NCBI RefSeq assembly: GCF_014650575.1
Contig: NZ_BMVF01000027.1
Coordinates: forward strand, 18,155-82,154
Direction: 5' to 3'
Length of the DNA stretch: 64,000 nucleotides
From: Streptomyces naganishii JCM 4654
GTDB taxonomy: Bacteria > Actinomycetota > Actinomycetes > Streptomycetales > Streptomycetaceae
A program made the position numbers and the translations under genes. This document shows, piece after piece, positions 53,722-60,407 of the stretch (positions are counted from its first letter, which is position 1; each line of letters begins with the position of its first letter). The notes beneath the pieces are model-generated. The model saw only the letters and a program-made list of their open reading frames with translations, was not told the origin of the DNA and did no database searches.

Positions 53722-53768
53722 ATCATAGCTGTGTTCATGTGCAGATGCATGAGCAGATGCACGTGCAC
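53722..53768 (-). promoter_or_regulatory. 28-bp regulatory element, site 2, with -10 (before the DUF397 gene)
   Basis: On the minus strand the element occupies 53768-53741: GTGCAC, then TGCATCTGC twice, 12 bases apart. After 13 bases follows TATGAT (53727-53722), a near-ideal -10. The downstream repeat lies where the -35 would be, and no TTGACA-like -35 is present, so an activator is the natural reading. The DUF397 GTG is about 60 bases downstream of the -10. Confidence 0.75.
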
Positions 53769-53805
53769 GGGGAGTGGTGCGGCGGTTACAGCCTTGACGT
53801 CCGCT

Positions 53806-54297
53806 TTACCGAGCCCGTTCGAGCGTCTGCCCCAGCACCCGCAGGACATGCGCCCGCCAGCCCCCGTCCATGATCCTCCGCGCCGTCATCTGCGCCGGAT
53901 CGTCCGGATCGAATCCCTCGTGCAAAAGGAACAGACGCGTACCGCGGCCTTCTTGTTCCAGCGTCCATGTGAGGGTCCAGTGGACGGCACTGGCCGGATC
54001 GGCGTCGGTCCAGCGGACGGACAGCGTCCGCTCGACGTCGTAGCCGAGCACCTCCACCTCGACCACGCCCGAGAAGTTAGCGTTGGGCCGGGGGACGGAG
54101 GTCATCCGGTACCGGTGGCCGACCTCCAGGCGGAAGCCCTCGGCGCCGGGCATCTGCCACCGGGCGAGCAGGCCCGGCTCGGTGAGGGCACGCCAGACCT
54201 TGGCGGGCGGGTGCGGGAAGAACTGGTCGACGCGGATGGCGGTGAGGTCCTCGTCACCGGGTCCGGTGCCGCCGGGCGGCGGGGGTGCGGCGCTCAT
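53806..54297 (-). CDS. SRPBCC/AHSA1-type domain protein
   Basis: This 163-residue protein has the START-like helix-grip fold of the AHSA1 family: AIRVDQFFPHPPAKVWRALT at the start, RWQMPGAEGFRLEVGHRYRM in the middle, and ARRIMDGGWRAHVLRVLGQT as the last long helix. Such proteins bind small hydrophobic ligands and commonly pair with ArsR regulators, as here: its ATG overlaps the stop of the ArsR gene as ATGA. It is the last gene of a three-gene operon. The ligand is unknown. Confidence 0.88.
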   Translation of the reverse strand: MSAAPPPPGGTGPGDEDLTAIRVDQFFPHPPAKVWRALTEPGLLARWQMPGAEGFRLEVGHRYRMTSVPRPNANFSGVVEVEVLGYDVERTLSVRWTDADPASAVHWTLTWTLEQEGRGTRLFLLHEGFDPDDPAQMTARRIMDGGWRAHVLRVLGQTLERAR

Positions 54298-54854
54298 GCC
54301 GGGCCATCGTCGGGCATGCGGTCGAGCAGGGCGCCGAGGTCCTTCATCCGGCCGCGCCAGAACCGCTCGTACGGGTGGAGCCAGTCCTGCACCTCGGCGA
54401 GCGGGGCCGCCTCGAGGCGGTAGATGCGCTGCCGGCCGGAGCGCCGCTCGGAGACGAGGCCGGCCTCCCGGAGCACCTTGAGGTGCTCGGAGAGGCTGGG
54501 CCGGCGCATGGCGAAGTGATCGGCGAGGGCCTGCACCGGCTGCGGCCCCTCCTCCCGCAGCAGCCGCAGGACTTCACGACGGGTGACGTTGGCGAGCGCG
54601 GCGAAGACACGGTCACCGACGTCGGCGGGGGCTTGGGGGGCGCCGGGGACGGGGGCAACGCCGGTGGTGGCGGCGCGGGGGGCGGCGGGGGCGGGGGGCA
54701 CGCGGGCGTCGGGCGCGGTGCCGGTGGTGGCGCGCGTGCCGGGCGCGGGCACGGCGGCGGGCGGGGCGCCGGGCGCAGGGCCGGGCGATTGCGCGGGGGC
54801 CCGCGCGGCGGCGGGGGCGAGGTCGGGGCCGGAGCCGGGGCCGGTGGGGTTCAT
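54294..54854 (-). CDS. ArsR-family regulator with disordered N-terminus
   Basis: The 186-residue protein has an ArsR winged helix from about residue 78: DVGDRVFAALANVTRREVLRL, QALADHFAMRRPSLSEHLKV, and the wing RRSGRQRIYRLE. It lacks metal-site cysteines. The first 77 residues are Pro/Ala/Gly/Thr-rich and unlike the family, so a later start is possible, though no better ribosome site is evident. It is cotranscribed with the VOC gene (nine bases upstream) and the SRPBCC gene (ATGA overlap). The paired inverted repeats at the operon promoter are its likely operator. Confidence 0.87.
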   Translation of the reverse strand: MNPTGPGSGPDLAPAAARAPAQSPGPAPGAPPAAVPAPGTRATTGTAPDARVPPAPAAPRAATTGVAPVPGAPQAPADVGDRVFAALANVTRREVLRLLREEGPQPVQALADHFAMRRPSLSEHLKVLREAGLVSERRSGRQRIYRLEAAPLAEVQDWLHPYERFWRGRMKDLGALLDRMPDDGPA

Positions 54855-54862
54855 GGGGTCGG

Positions 54863-55237
54863 TCAGAAGCCTTCCTTCTCGGTCAGGAGCATCAGACCGT
54901 TGCCGTCGGGGTCCTCGAAGGCCGCCATCCGTCCCCAGGGCAGGTCGTCCGGCCCCCGCACGGAGACGCCGGCCTCCGCGAGCCGCGCGGAGTCGGCGTC
55001 GACGTCGGTCGTCACCAGCATGATCCCCCGCGCCGAACCGGCCACGAAACCGCCCATGCCCGGCCCGGAGAGCGTGAAGACGGTCTGCGCGCCCTCGGGC
55101 GCGACCTGGAGCCACCGGCCCTGGGGCATCTCGCGGTCGGCGGTGACCCGGAAGCCGAGCACGTCCCGGTAGAAGCGCAGCGCGCGGTCCTGGTCGGCGA
55201 CGGGGAGGGTGACGAAGGACGCGTGGGTGATGTTCAT
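54863..55237 (-). CDS. VOC (glyoxalase/bleomycin-resistance fold) family protein
   Basis: The 124-residue protein has the two beta-alpha-beta-beta-beta modules of the vicinal oxygen chelate fold: ITHASFVTLPVADQDRALRF at the start and MAAFEDPDGNGLMLLTEKEG at the end with the metal-site glutamate-type residue in FEDPDGN. VOC genes paired with ArsR and SRPBCC genes often handle reactive or aromatic small molecules. Its ATG is six bases after the -10, so it should be translated from a leaderless mRNA. The substrate is unknown. Confidence 0.88.
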   Translation of the reverse strand: MNITHASFVTLPVADQDRALRFYRDVLGFRVTADREMPQGRWLQVAPEGAQTVFTLSGPGMGGFVAGSARGIMLVTTDVDADSARLAEAGVSVRGPDDLPWGRMAAFEDPDGNGLMLLTEKEGF

Positions 55238-55243
55238 GCGCCG

Positions 55244-55292
55244 ACCATACGTAGGCGATTCCCTACGCGTCAAGAGTAGGGAATCACCTACG
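55244..55292 (-). promoter_or_regulatory. Leaderless promoter with paired inverted repeats (VOC-ArsR-SRPBCC operon)
   Basis: On the minus strand the -35 TTGACG (55273-55268) and -10 TATGGT (55249-55244) are 18 bases apart; transcription should start at the VOC ATG itself. The spacer is exactly filled by GTAGGGAATCGCCTACG (55266-55250), and a near-perfect inverted copy, CGTAGGTGATTCCCTAC (55292-55276), lies just upstream of the -35. Bound there, the ArsR product would block the promoter. Confidence 0.78.
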
Positions 55293-55374
55293 CATTGCAT
55301 GGCCGCGCCTGGTAGCTTGCTGCGGTCGTACCGGCCGTCGGCGCGGCCGACCGGTTCCAGCTTGGGGGCTTGCA

Positions 55375-55878
55375 GTGACCAGGACGACGAGGGCGAGGGC
55401 GACGGCGGCACGGATGGCGGCGGCGGGCCTGCTCGCCGTGCTCACGCTGACCGCGTGCGACAGCGGCGGCTCCGACGCCAAGGACCACACCCCGGCCACG
55501 AGCAGCGCCGCCGCGACCGCGAGCAGCGGCACCGCCGACGCGGGCGGCACCGGCGGCACCGCGGGCAACGCCGGCAAGGCGGAGGGCAGCTGGCTCACCA
55601 CCAGCGGCGGCCGGGCGGTGGTCCTGATGGTCACCGGCAAGCAGGCCGCGCTCTTCTCGACCGACGGCACGACGTGCTCCGGGACGGCGGGCGAGGAGGC
55701 CGGCAAGCAGGTCGTCCACCTGCGCAACTGCAAGTCCCGTACGACCGGCACCGTGGACTCCGTCAACAAGACCACCCTGCGCGTTACCTGGGAGGGTGGT
55801 CTCGGCCAGGAGACGTACACCCGGTCCGACGGCCCGGCGCTACCCTCGGGGCTGCCCACGGCGAGCCTCGGCTCCTGA
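55375..55878 (+). CDS. Secreted lipoprotein of unknown function
   Basis: The 167-residue protein has a type II signal peptide with lipobox LTAC (ARMAAAGLLAVLTLTACDSG), then a Ser/Ala/Gly/Thr-rich linker to about 70 and a small conserved domain, with WLTTSGGRAVVLMVTGKQAA and TCSGTAGEEAGKQVVHLRNC carrying a probable disulfide pair. The GTG at 55375 is probable. It shares its type of signal peptide with the next lipoprotein but no clear domain homology. Function unknown. Confidence 0.7.
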   Translation: MTRTTRARATAARMAAAGLLAVLTLTACDSGGSDAKDHTPATSSAAATASSGTADAGGTGGTAGNAGKAEGSWLTTSGGRAVVLMVTGKQAALFSTDGTTCSGTAGEEAGKQVVHLRNCKSRTTGTVDSVNKTTLRVTWEGGLGQETYTRSDGPALPSGLPTASLGS

Positions 55879-55970
55879 CGTCAGCCGGGACCGGTGGCGG
55901 GGCGGGCAACCGCGCCGCACGCTCGTACGTGATGATCCTTGAGCATCGTCACGACCCAAGGAACCACCTC

Positions 55971-56534
55971 ATGCGCGCGATTCCGATCACCGTCACCGTC
56001 CTGGCCGCCGCCCTCCTCCTCACCGCCTGCGACAGCGGCGGCGGCACGGGCGGCAGCGACACCGGCAACAAGAACAGCGGGAGCAAGAGCAGCGGAAGCA
56101 AGAACACCGACAGCACCACCTGCCGTATCGGCGAGGTCGGGCTCCAGGTCGGGCCCGCCAACGCCGCCCCCGCCGCCGGGGACACCGGCAACGTCCCGGT
56201 CACGCTCACCAACAAGGGCGCCAAGTGCACCCTGGAGGGCTTCCCCACCCTCTCCCTGACCGCGCAGAGCGCCTCGGCGACCGTGCCTCGCGACCAGGCC
56301 GGCGCCCCGCAGAAGCTGACCCTCGCCCAGGGCGACACCGCCTCCTTCACCCTCACCTACGTGCGGGGCAAGGAGGGCGACCCGAAGAGCCTCGCGGCCA
56401 CGTCGCTGAAGATCGGCCTGCCCGGCGCGGCCGAGGGCCAGACCTTCAAGTGGTCGTACGGCCCCGTCCAGGGCAAGAAGGACGCCACCGACCCGAACGC
56501 CTCGGTGACCGCCTTCCAGCAGGCCGGGGACTGA
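55971..56534 (+). CDS. DUF4232 lipoprotein
   Basis: This 187-residue protein starts MRAIPITVTVLAAALLLTAC, a lipobox signal peptide, followed by a Ser/Lys/Asn/Gly linker and a DUF4232 beta-sandwich domain: TCRIGEVGLQVGPANAAPAA, GNVPVTLTNKGAKCTLEGFP (the disulfide and NxG motif) and ASFTLTYVRGKEG. AAGGA lies eight bases before the ATG. DUF4232 proteins are abundant extracellular lipoproteins of streptomycetes with unknown roles. Confidence 0.85.
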   Translation: MRAIPITVTVLAAALLLTACDSGGGTGGSDTGNKNSGSKSSGSKNTDSTTCRIGEVGLQVGPANAAPAAGDTGNVPVTLTNKGAKCTLEGFPTLSLTAQSASATVPRDQAGAPQKLTLAQGDTASFTLTYVRGKEGDPKSLAATSLKIGLPGAAEGQTFKWSYGPVQGKKDATDPNASVTAFQQAGD

Positions 56535-56634
56535 CCTTCACCCGACCGGAGCCAGCCGTGACACTCGGCGGCCGGGACACTCGGCGACGCTCACCGGCCG
56601 GAACGTTCGGCGGCCGGGACGCTCTGCGGCCCGG

Positions 56635-57753
56635 TCAGCCCAGTCGCGGGCGCGATCTCACCTCGGCGCGGTCCGCCGCCCGCGCGCCCTCCGTCCAGCC
56701 CGCCTCGTCGCTCACTCCCCGCAGGCGGGTGGTGGTCGTCTCCGGGAACATCCGGTCCAGCCGGTCGGCCACCGCCACGTCCCGGCTCGCCAGGACCGGC
56801 AGCAGGTCCTCGGTGACCTGCGTCCCGGCGGCGGCCGCGAGACGGGCGCCGACGCGGTGGGCGTAGGCGGCGAGGAAGGACTGCCGGAAGGTCTTCGTCC
56901 TCCTGCGCCCGCCCGCCCGCTGGGCCGCCTCCGCCTTGGTCATCGCGGTGGTGGCCTGGACGAGCAGCGAGGTGTGCAGCAGCTCGACCGCCTGCAGGTC
57001 GGCCTCGAAGCCGACGACGGTGGAGAAGCCGAGCGGTTCGTTCCACACGGCACGGCAGTGGTTGGCGGTGGCGACCGCGTCCAGCAGCACCGCCTTGGCC
57101 TGCTCGTACGGCGGCTCCACGCCTATGCGGCAGGCGCCGGGCGCGTCGGGCGCCGGGGCGCGGGCGGCGAGCAGCGCCTCGTCGACGCTGTGCCGGGCCA
57201 TCAGCTCCTGCGCCTTGGCGCTCAGCGCCTCCGCCTCCTCCGGGAACCCGGTCGCCTCCGCCTTGGCGAGCAGGGCGCGGATGCGGGTGAGCATGCGGGA
57301 CCCGGCGCGGTCGGCCTGCGCGCCCGCGGGTGAGGTTCGGGGTTCGTCGAGGGGTTCGACCGTGGGCAGCCGCAGCAGCAGGCGGTACAGCTCCAGTACG
57401 GCCGTGGCGTGCGAGAAGCGGTCCGCGCGGGGCGGCTGACCGGTGGGCAGTTCCTCGAGCTGGGCGGCCCAGCGCGGGCCGCGCGCCCGGTCCTGGCCGG
57501 CCTGCGCGCGCACCAGTTCCGCCACCAGCCGTACGTGCACGCCGGTCAGCTCCCGCCGCACGATCCGTACGACGTCGGCCGGCTGCCAGCCGCGCTGCCA
57601 CGCCGACGCGACGAACTCCCGGCCGCGCCGGGCGAGTTCGGCGTCGGCGGCGGGATCGGCGGCCAGCAGGGAGGCACCGGTGTCCAGGGCGTCGCCGGCC
57701 GTGGCGTAGAGGGCGGCGCGGAAGGCGCGGTCAACGGTGGCGGGAGCGGTCAC
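56635..57753 (-). CDS. DUF2786 domain-containing protein
   Basis: The 372-residue protein has the DUF2786 helical motif RIRALLAKAEATGFPEEAEA followed by LSAKAQELMARHSVDEAL, a short domain widespread in actinobacteria and phages. The N-terminal 170 residues are helical (FRAALYATAGDALDTGASLL and REFVASAWQRGWQPADVVRI), and the C-terminal half has FRQSFLAAYAHRVGARLAAA. I use the GTG at 57753; a longer frame to 57810 has no support. Its start region is divergent from the HTH-Clp_N gene and close to the latter's operators, which might affect both. Function unknown. Confidence 0.83.
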   Translation of the reverse strand: MTAPATVDRAFRAALYATAGDALDTGASLLAADPAADAELARRGREFVASAWQRGWQPADVVRIVRRELTGVHVRLVAELVRAQAGQDRARGPRWAAQLEELPTGQPPRADRFSHATAVLELYRLLLRLPTVEPLDEPRTSPAGAQADRAGSRMLTRIRALLAKAEATGFPEEAEALSAKAQELMARHSVDEALLAARAPAPDAPGACRIGVEPPYEQAKAVLLDAVATANHCRAVWNEPLGFSTVVGFEADLQAVELLHTSLLVQATTAMTKAEAAQRAGGRRRTKTFRQSFLAAYAHRVGARLAAAAGTQVTEDLLPVLASRDVAVADRLDRMFPETTTTRLRGVSDEAGWTEGARAADRAEVRSRPRLG

Positions 57754-57839
57754 ACGTCGATCGTGCCACGGGGGTCCGACAGTCCCGGCGCGGACTCCGT
57801 CCCCGTCCACACCCTGTGGACAGTCACCTCGCGCGAATT

Positions 57840-57885
57840 GTCAACTTCGGGTTGACGGCGTGAGGGTGTCAACCTACGGTTGACA
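57840..57885 (+). promoter_or_regulatory. Leaderless promoter with two palindromic operators (HTH-Clp_N gene)
   Basis: The perfect palindrome TGTCAACCTACGGTTGACA (57867-57885) ends one base before the ATG. A second, GTCAACTTCGGGTTGAC (57840-57856), lies 28 bases upstream. They overlay a promoter with -35 TTGACG (57852-57857) and -10 TACGGT (57875-57880), 17 bases apart, predicting a start at the ATG. The arrangement fits tight autorepression by the encoded helix-turn-helix protein. Confidence 0.75.
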
Positions 57886-57886
57886 C

Positions 57887-58642
57887 ATGACGAATCCCAG
57901 CATCAGGTCGACCGTCCGTCTGGACGACCTCATCTCGGCCATCAAGAAGGTCCACCAGGAACCGCTGGAACAGCTCCAGGACGCCGTACTCGCCGGTGAG
58001 CACCTCGGCGAGGTGGCGGATCATCTCATCGGGCACTTCGTGGACCAGGCACGACGCTCCGGCGCCTCCTGGACCGACATCGGCAGGAGCATGGGCGTCA
58101 CCCGGCAGGCCGCGCAGAAGCGGTTCGTGCCCAAGGAGTCCGCCGACCTCGACCCCAGCCAGGGCTTCAGCCGCTACACCCCGCGCGCCCGCAAGGTCGT
58201 CATGGCCGCCCACGAGGCCGCCAAGTCCGCCCGGAGCCCGGAGGGACTGCCCGCGCACCTCGTCCTCGGCCTGCTCACCGAGCCGGGGGCCATGGCCGCG
58301 AAGGCCATCGAGGAACAGGGCGTCACCCTGGACACCGTCCGCGAGGCCGCCACCGCCGCCCTGCCGCCGGCGTCGGCGGACGCCCCCGATCTGGTCCCCT
58401 ACGGACCGGCAGCCAAGAAGGCCCTGGAACTCACCTTCCGCGAGGCCCTGCGCCTCGGCCACAACTACATCGGCACCGAGCACCTCCTGCTCGCCCTGCT
58501 GGAGCTGGAGAACGGCGAGGGTCTGCTCAGCGGCCTCGGTCTGACCAAGGCCCGCACGGAGGAGTACGTCACCGCCACGCTGGCCACGCTGCTCGACGAC
58601 CGCGCGCGCAACGACGCCCAGGAGGAGCAGGAGGAGGAGTGA
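57887..58642 (+). CDS. Helix-turn-helix protein with two Clp_N domains and no ATPase
   Basis: This 251-residue protein combines a helical N-terminal part, a helix-turn-helix (SWTDIGRSMGVTRQAAQKRF, residues 61-80) and two Clp_N repeats (about 94-165 and 170-240). The second contains LGHNYIGTEHLLLALLELE, almost the text found in ClpC in this window. There is no AAA+ module, so it cannot unfold proteins; it may sense, or compete for, Clp substrates or adaptors while binding DNA. Its own promoter has two matching palindromes. The acidic tail is Glu/Gln-rich. Regulation of proteolysis genes is an inference. Confidence 0.87.
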   Translation: MTNPSIRSTVRLDDLISAIKKVHQEPLEQLQDAVLAGEHLGEVADHLIGHFVDQARRSGASWTDIGRSMGVTRQAAQKRFVPKESADLDPSQGFSRYTPRARKVVMAAHEAAKSARSPEGLPAHLVLGLLTEPGAMAAKAIEEQGVTLDTVREAATAALPPASADAPDLVPYGPAAKKALELTFREALRLGHNYIGTEHLLLALLELENGEGLLSGLGLTKARTEEYVTATLATLLDDRARNDAQEEQEEE

Positions 58643-58691
58643 ACCCGCAGGTCACAGCGCGTTGTCAGACCCGGCTGCGACACTCGCGGAC

Positions 58692-60407
58692 ATGACCGAC
58701 CGGTGGGTTCTCGCGCCGGCCGAGGACGGCGGCGCCGAGGTCGCCCCCCTCGGCCCGGACGGGCTGCCCGCCGGCCCGGTGCTCCGGGAGGCCGACCTCG
58801 CCGGGGCCGTCCGCGGCAGACCGGACGTCACGCGATGGGTGTGGCGCTCCACCCGCGAGGTCTACCCGCGCCTGCTCGCCGCGGGGGTGCGAGTGGAGCG
58901 GTGCTACGACATCGAGGACGCCGAGACCCTCCTCCTCGGCCACGAGGGGCGCTCCGGCGAACCGCGCTCCGCCGCCGCCGCCCTCGCCCGGCTGCGCGGC
59001 GGACCCGTGCCGCCCGATCCGCCGCCGCGCTCCGCCGCACCGGGCGCGCAGTCCCCGCTCTTCGAACCGCAGGGCGTCCACCTGCCCCTCACCGACCTGC
59101 TCGCGGTCTACGCCGAGCAGCAGCGACGGCACGCCGCGACCGCCCACCCGGACCGCATGCGCCTGCTGACGGCCGCCGAGTCGGCGGGCATGCTGGTGGC
59201 CACCGAGATGAACCGCGCGGGCCTGCCCTGGCGCGCGGACGTGCACCGCGAGGTGCTCGGCGAACTCCTCGGCGAGCGGTACGCGGGCGGCGGCGAGCCC
59301 CGCCGCCTGGCCGAGCTGGCCGACGAGGTGTCCGCGGCCTTCGGGCACCGGGTGCGGCCCGACCTGCCCGCGGAGGTCGTCAAGGCTTTCGCGCGCGCCG
59401 GGATCAAGGTGAGGTCCACCCGCCGCTGGGAGCTGGAGTCCGTCGACCACCCGGCCGTGGCCCCCCTGCTGGAGTACAAGAAGCTGTACCGCGTCTGGGT
59501 CGCGCACGGTTGGTCCTGGCTCCAGGACTGGGTGCGCGAGGGCAGGTTCCGGCCGGAGTTCCTCGCGGGCGGGACGGTCACCGGCCGCTGGGTGACCAAC
59601 GGCGGGGGCGCGCTGCAGATCCCCAAGGTGATCCGCCGGGCCGTGGTGGCCGACCCGGGCTGGCGGCTGGTCGTCGCCGACGCCGACCAGATGGAGCCGC
59701 GGGTGCTGGCGGCCATCTCCCGCGACCCCGCCCTGATGGAAGTGGCCGGCCAGGACAGCGACCTGTACCAGTCCGTCTCCGACCGCGCCTTCTCCGGTGA
59801 CCGCGCCCAGGCCAAGCTCGCCGTGCTCGGCGCGGTCTACGGCCAGACCTCCGGCGACGGCCTGAAGAACCTCGCCGCCCTCAGGCGCCGCTTCCCGAAG
59901 GCCGTCGCCTACGTCGACGAGGCGGCGCGGGCCGGCGAGGAGGGGCGGCTCGTGCGGACCTGGCTGGGCCGCACCTGCCCGCCGGCGGCAGGGACGTCGG
60001 AGGACGCCACGCAGGAGGCGGGACTCCCCCAGGACGACCCGAGGGCGCCGGACGGCCAGGAGGGGGAGGAAGGCCGCGGCGAGCACGGCTGGCTGCCTGG
60101 GTACGCGTCCGGCAACGCGCGCGCCCGCGGCCGCTTCGCGCGCAACTTCGTGGTCCAGGGCAGCGCCGCCGACTGGGCGCTGCTGCTGCTCGCCGCGCTG
60201 CGCCGCGGTTGCCGGGACATGGCCGCCGAGCCGGTCTTCTTCCAGCACGACGAGGTGATCGTGCACTGCCCGAAGGAGGAGGCCGACGCGGTCGTCGAGG
60301 CGATCCGGGAGGCGTCCGCGACGGCGGGGCGGCTGACCTTCGGAGAGACGCCGGTGCGGTTCCCGTTCACGACGGCGGTGGTGGAGTGCTATGCGGACGC
60401 CAAGTGA
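58692..60407 (+). CDS. Family A DNA polymerase-like protein (bifunctional 3'-5' exonuclease/polymerase type)
   Basis: The 571-residue protein has a PolA-like polymerase domain preceded by a degenerate exonuclease-like N-terminus. Motif A is VVADADQMEPRVLAAI, motif B is RAQAKLAVLGAVYGQTSGDG (with the conserved Lys and Tyr-Gly), and motif C is FFQHDEVIVHCP, so the catalytic acids are present. The N-terminal 180 residues lack clear exonuclease acids. A Glu/Gly/Asp-rich insert lies near 440-475. This is the short actinobacterial second family A enzyme, in addition to the main PolA, probably for repair. Its 3' end overlaps the SARP gene by 19 bases. Confidence 0.9.
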   Translation: MTDRWVLAPAEDGGAEVAPLGPDGLPAGPVLREADLAGAVRGRPDVTRWVWRSTREVYPRLLAAGVRVERCYDIEDAETLLLGHEGRSGEPRSAAAALARLRGGPVPPDPPPRSAAPGAQSPLFEPQGVHLPLTDLLAVYAEQQRRHAATAHPDRMRLLTAAESAGMLVATEMNRAGLPWRADVHREVLGELLGERYAGGGEPRRLAELADEVSAAFGHRVRPDLPAEVVKAFARAGIKVRSTRRWELESVDHPAVAPLLEYKKLYRVWVAHGWSWLQDWVREGRFRPEFLAGGTVTGRWVTNGGGALQIPKVIRRAVVADPGWRLVVADADQMEPRVLAAISRDPALMEVAGQDSDLYQSVSDRAFSGDRAQAKLAVLGAVYGQTSGDGLKNLAALRRRFPKAVAYVDEAARAGEEGRLVRTWLGRTCPPAAGTSEDATQEAGLPQDDPRAPDGQEGEEGRGEHGWLPGYASGNARARGRFARNFVVQGSAADWALLLLAALRRGCRDMAAEPVFFQHDEVIVHCPKEEADAVVEAIREASATAGRLTFGETPVRFPFTTAVVECYADAK

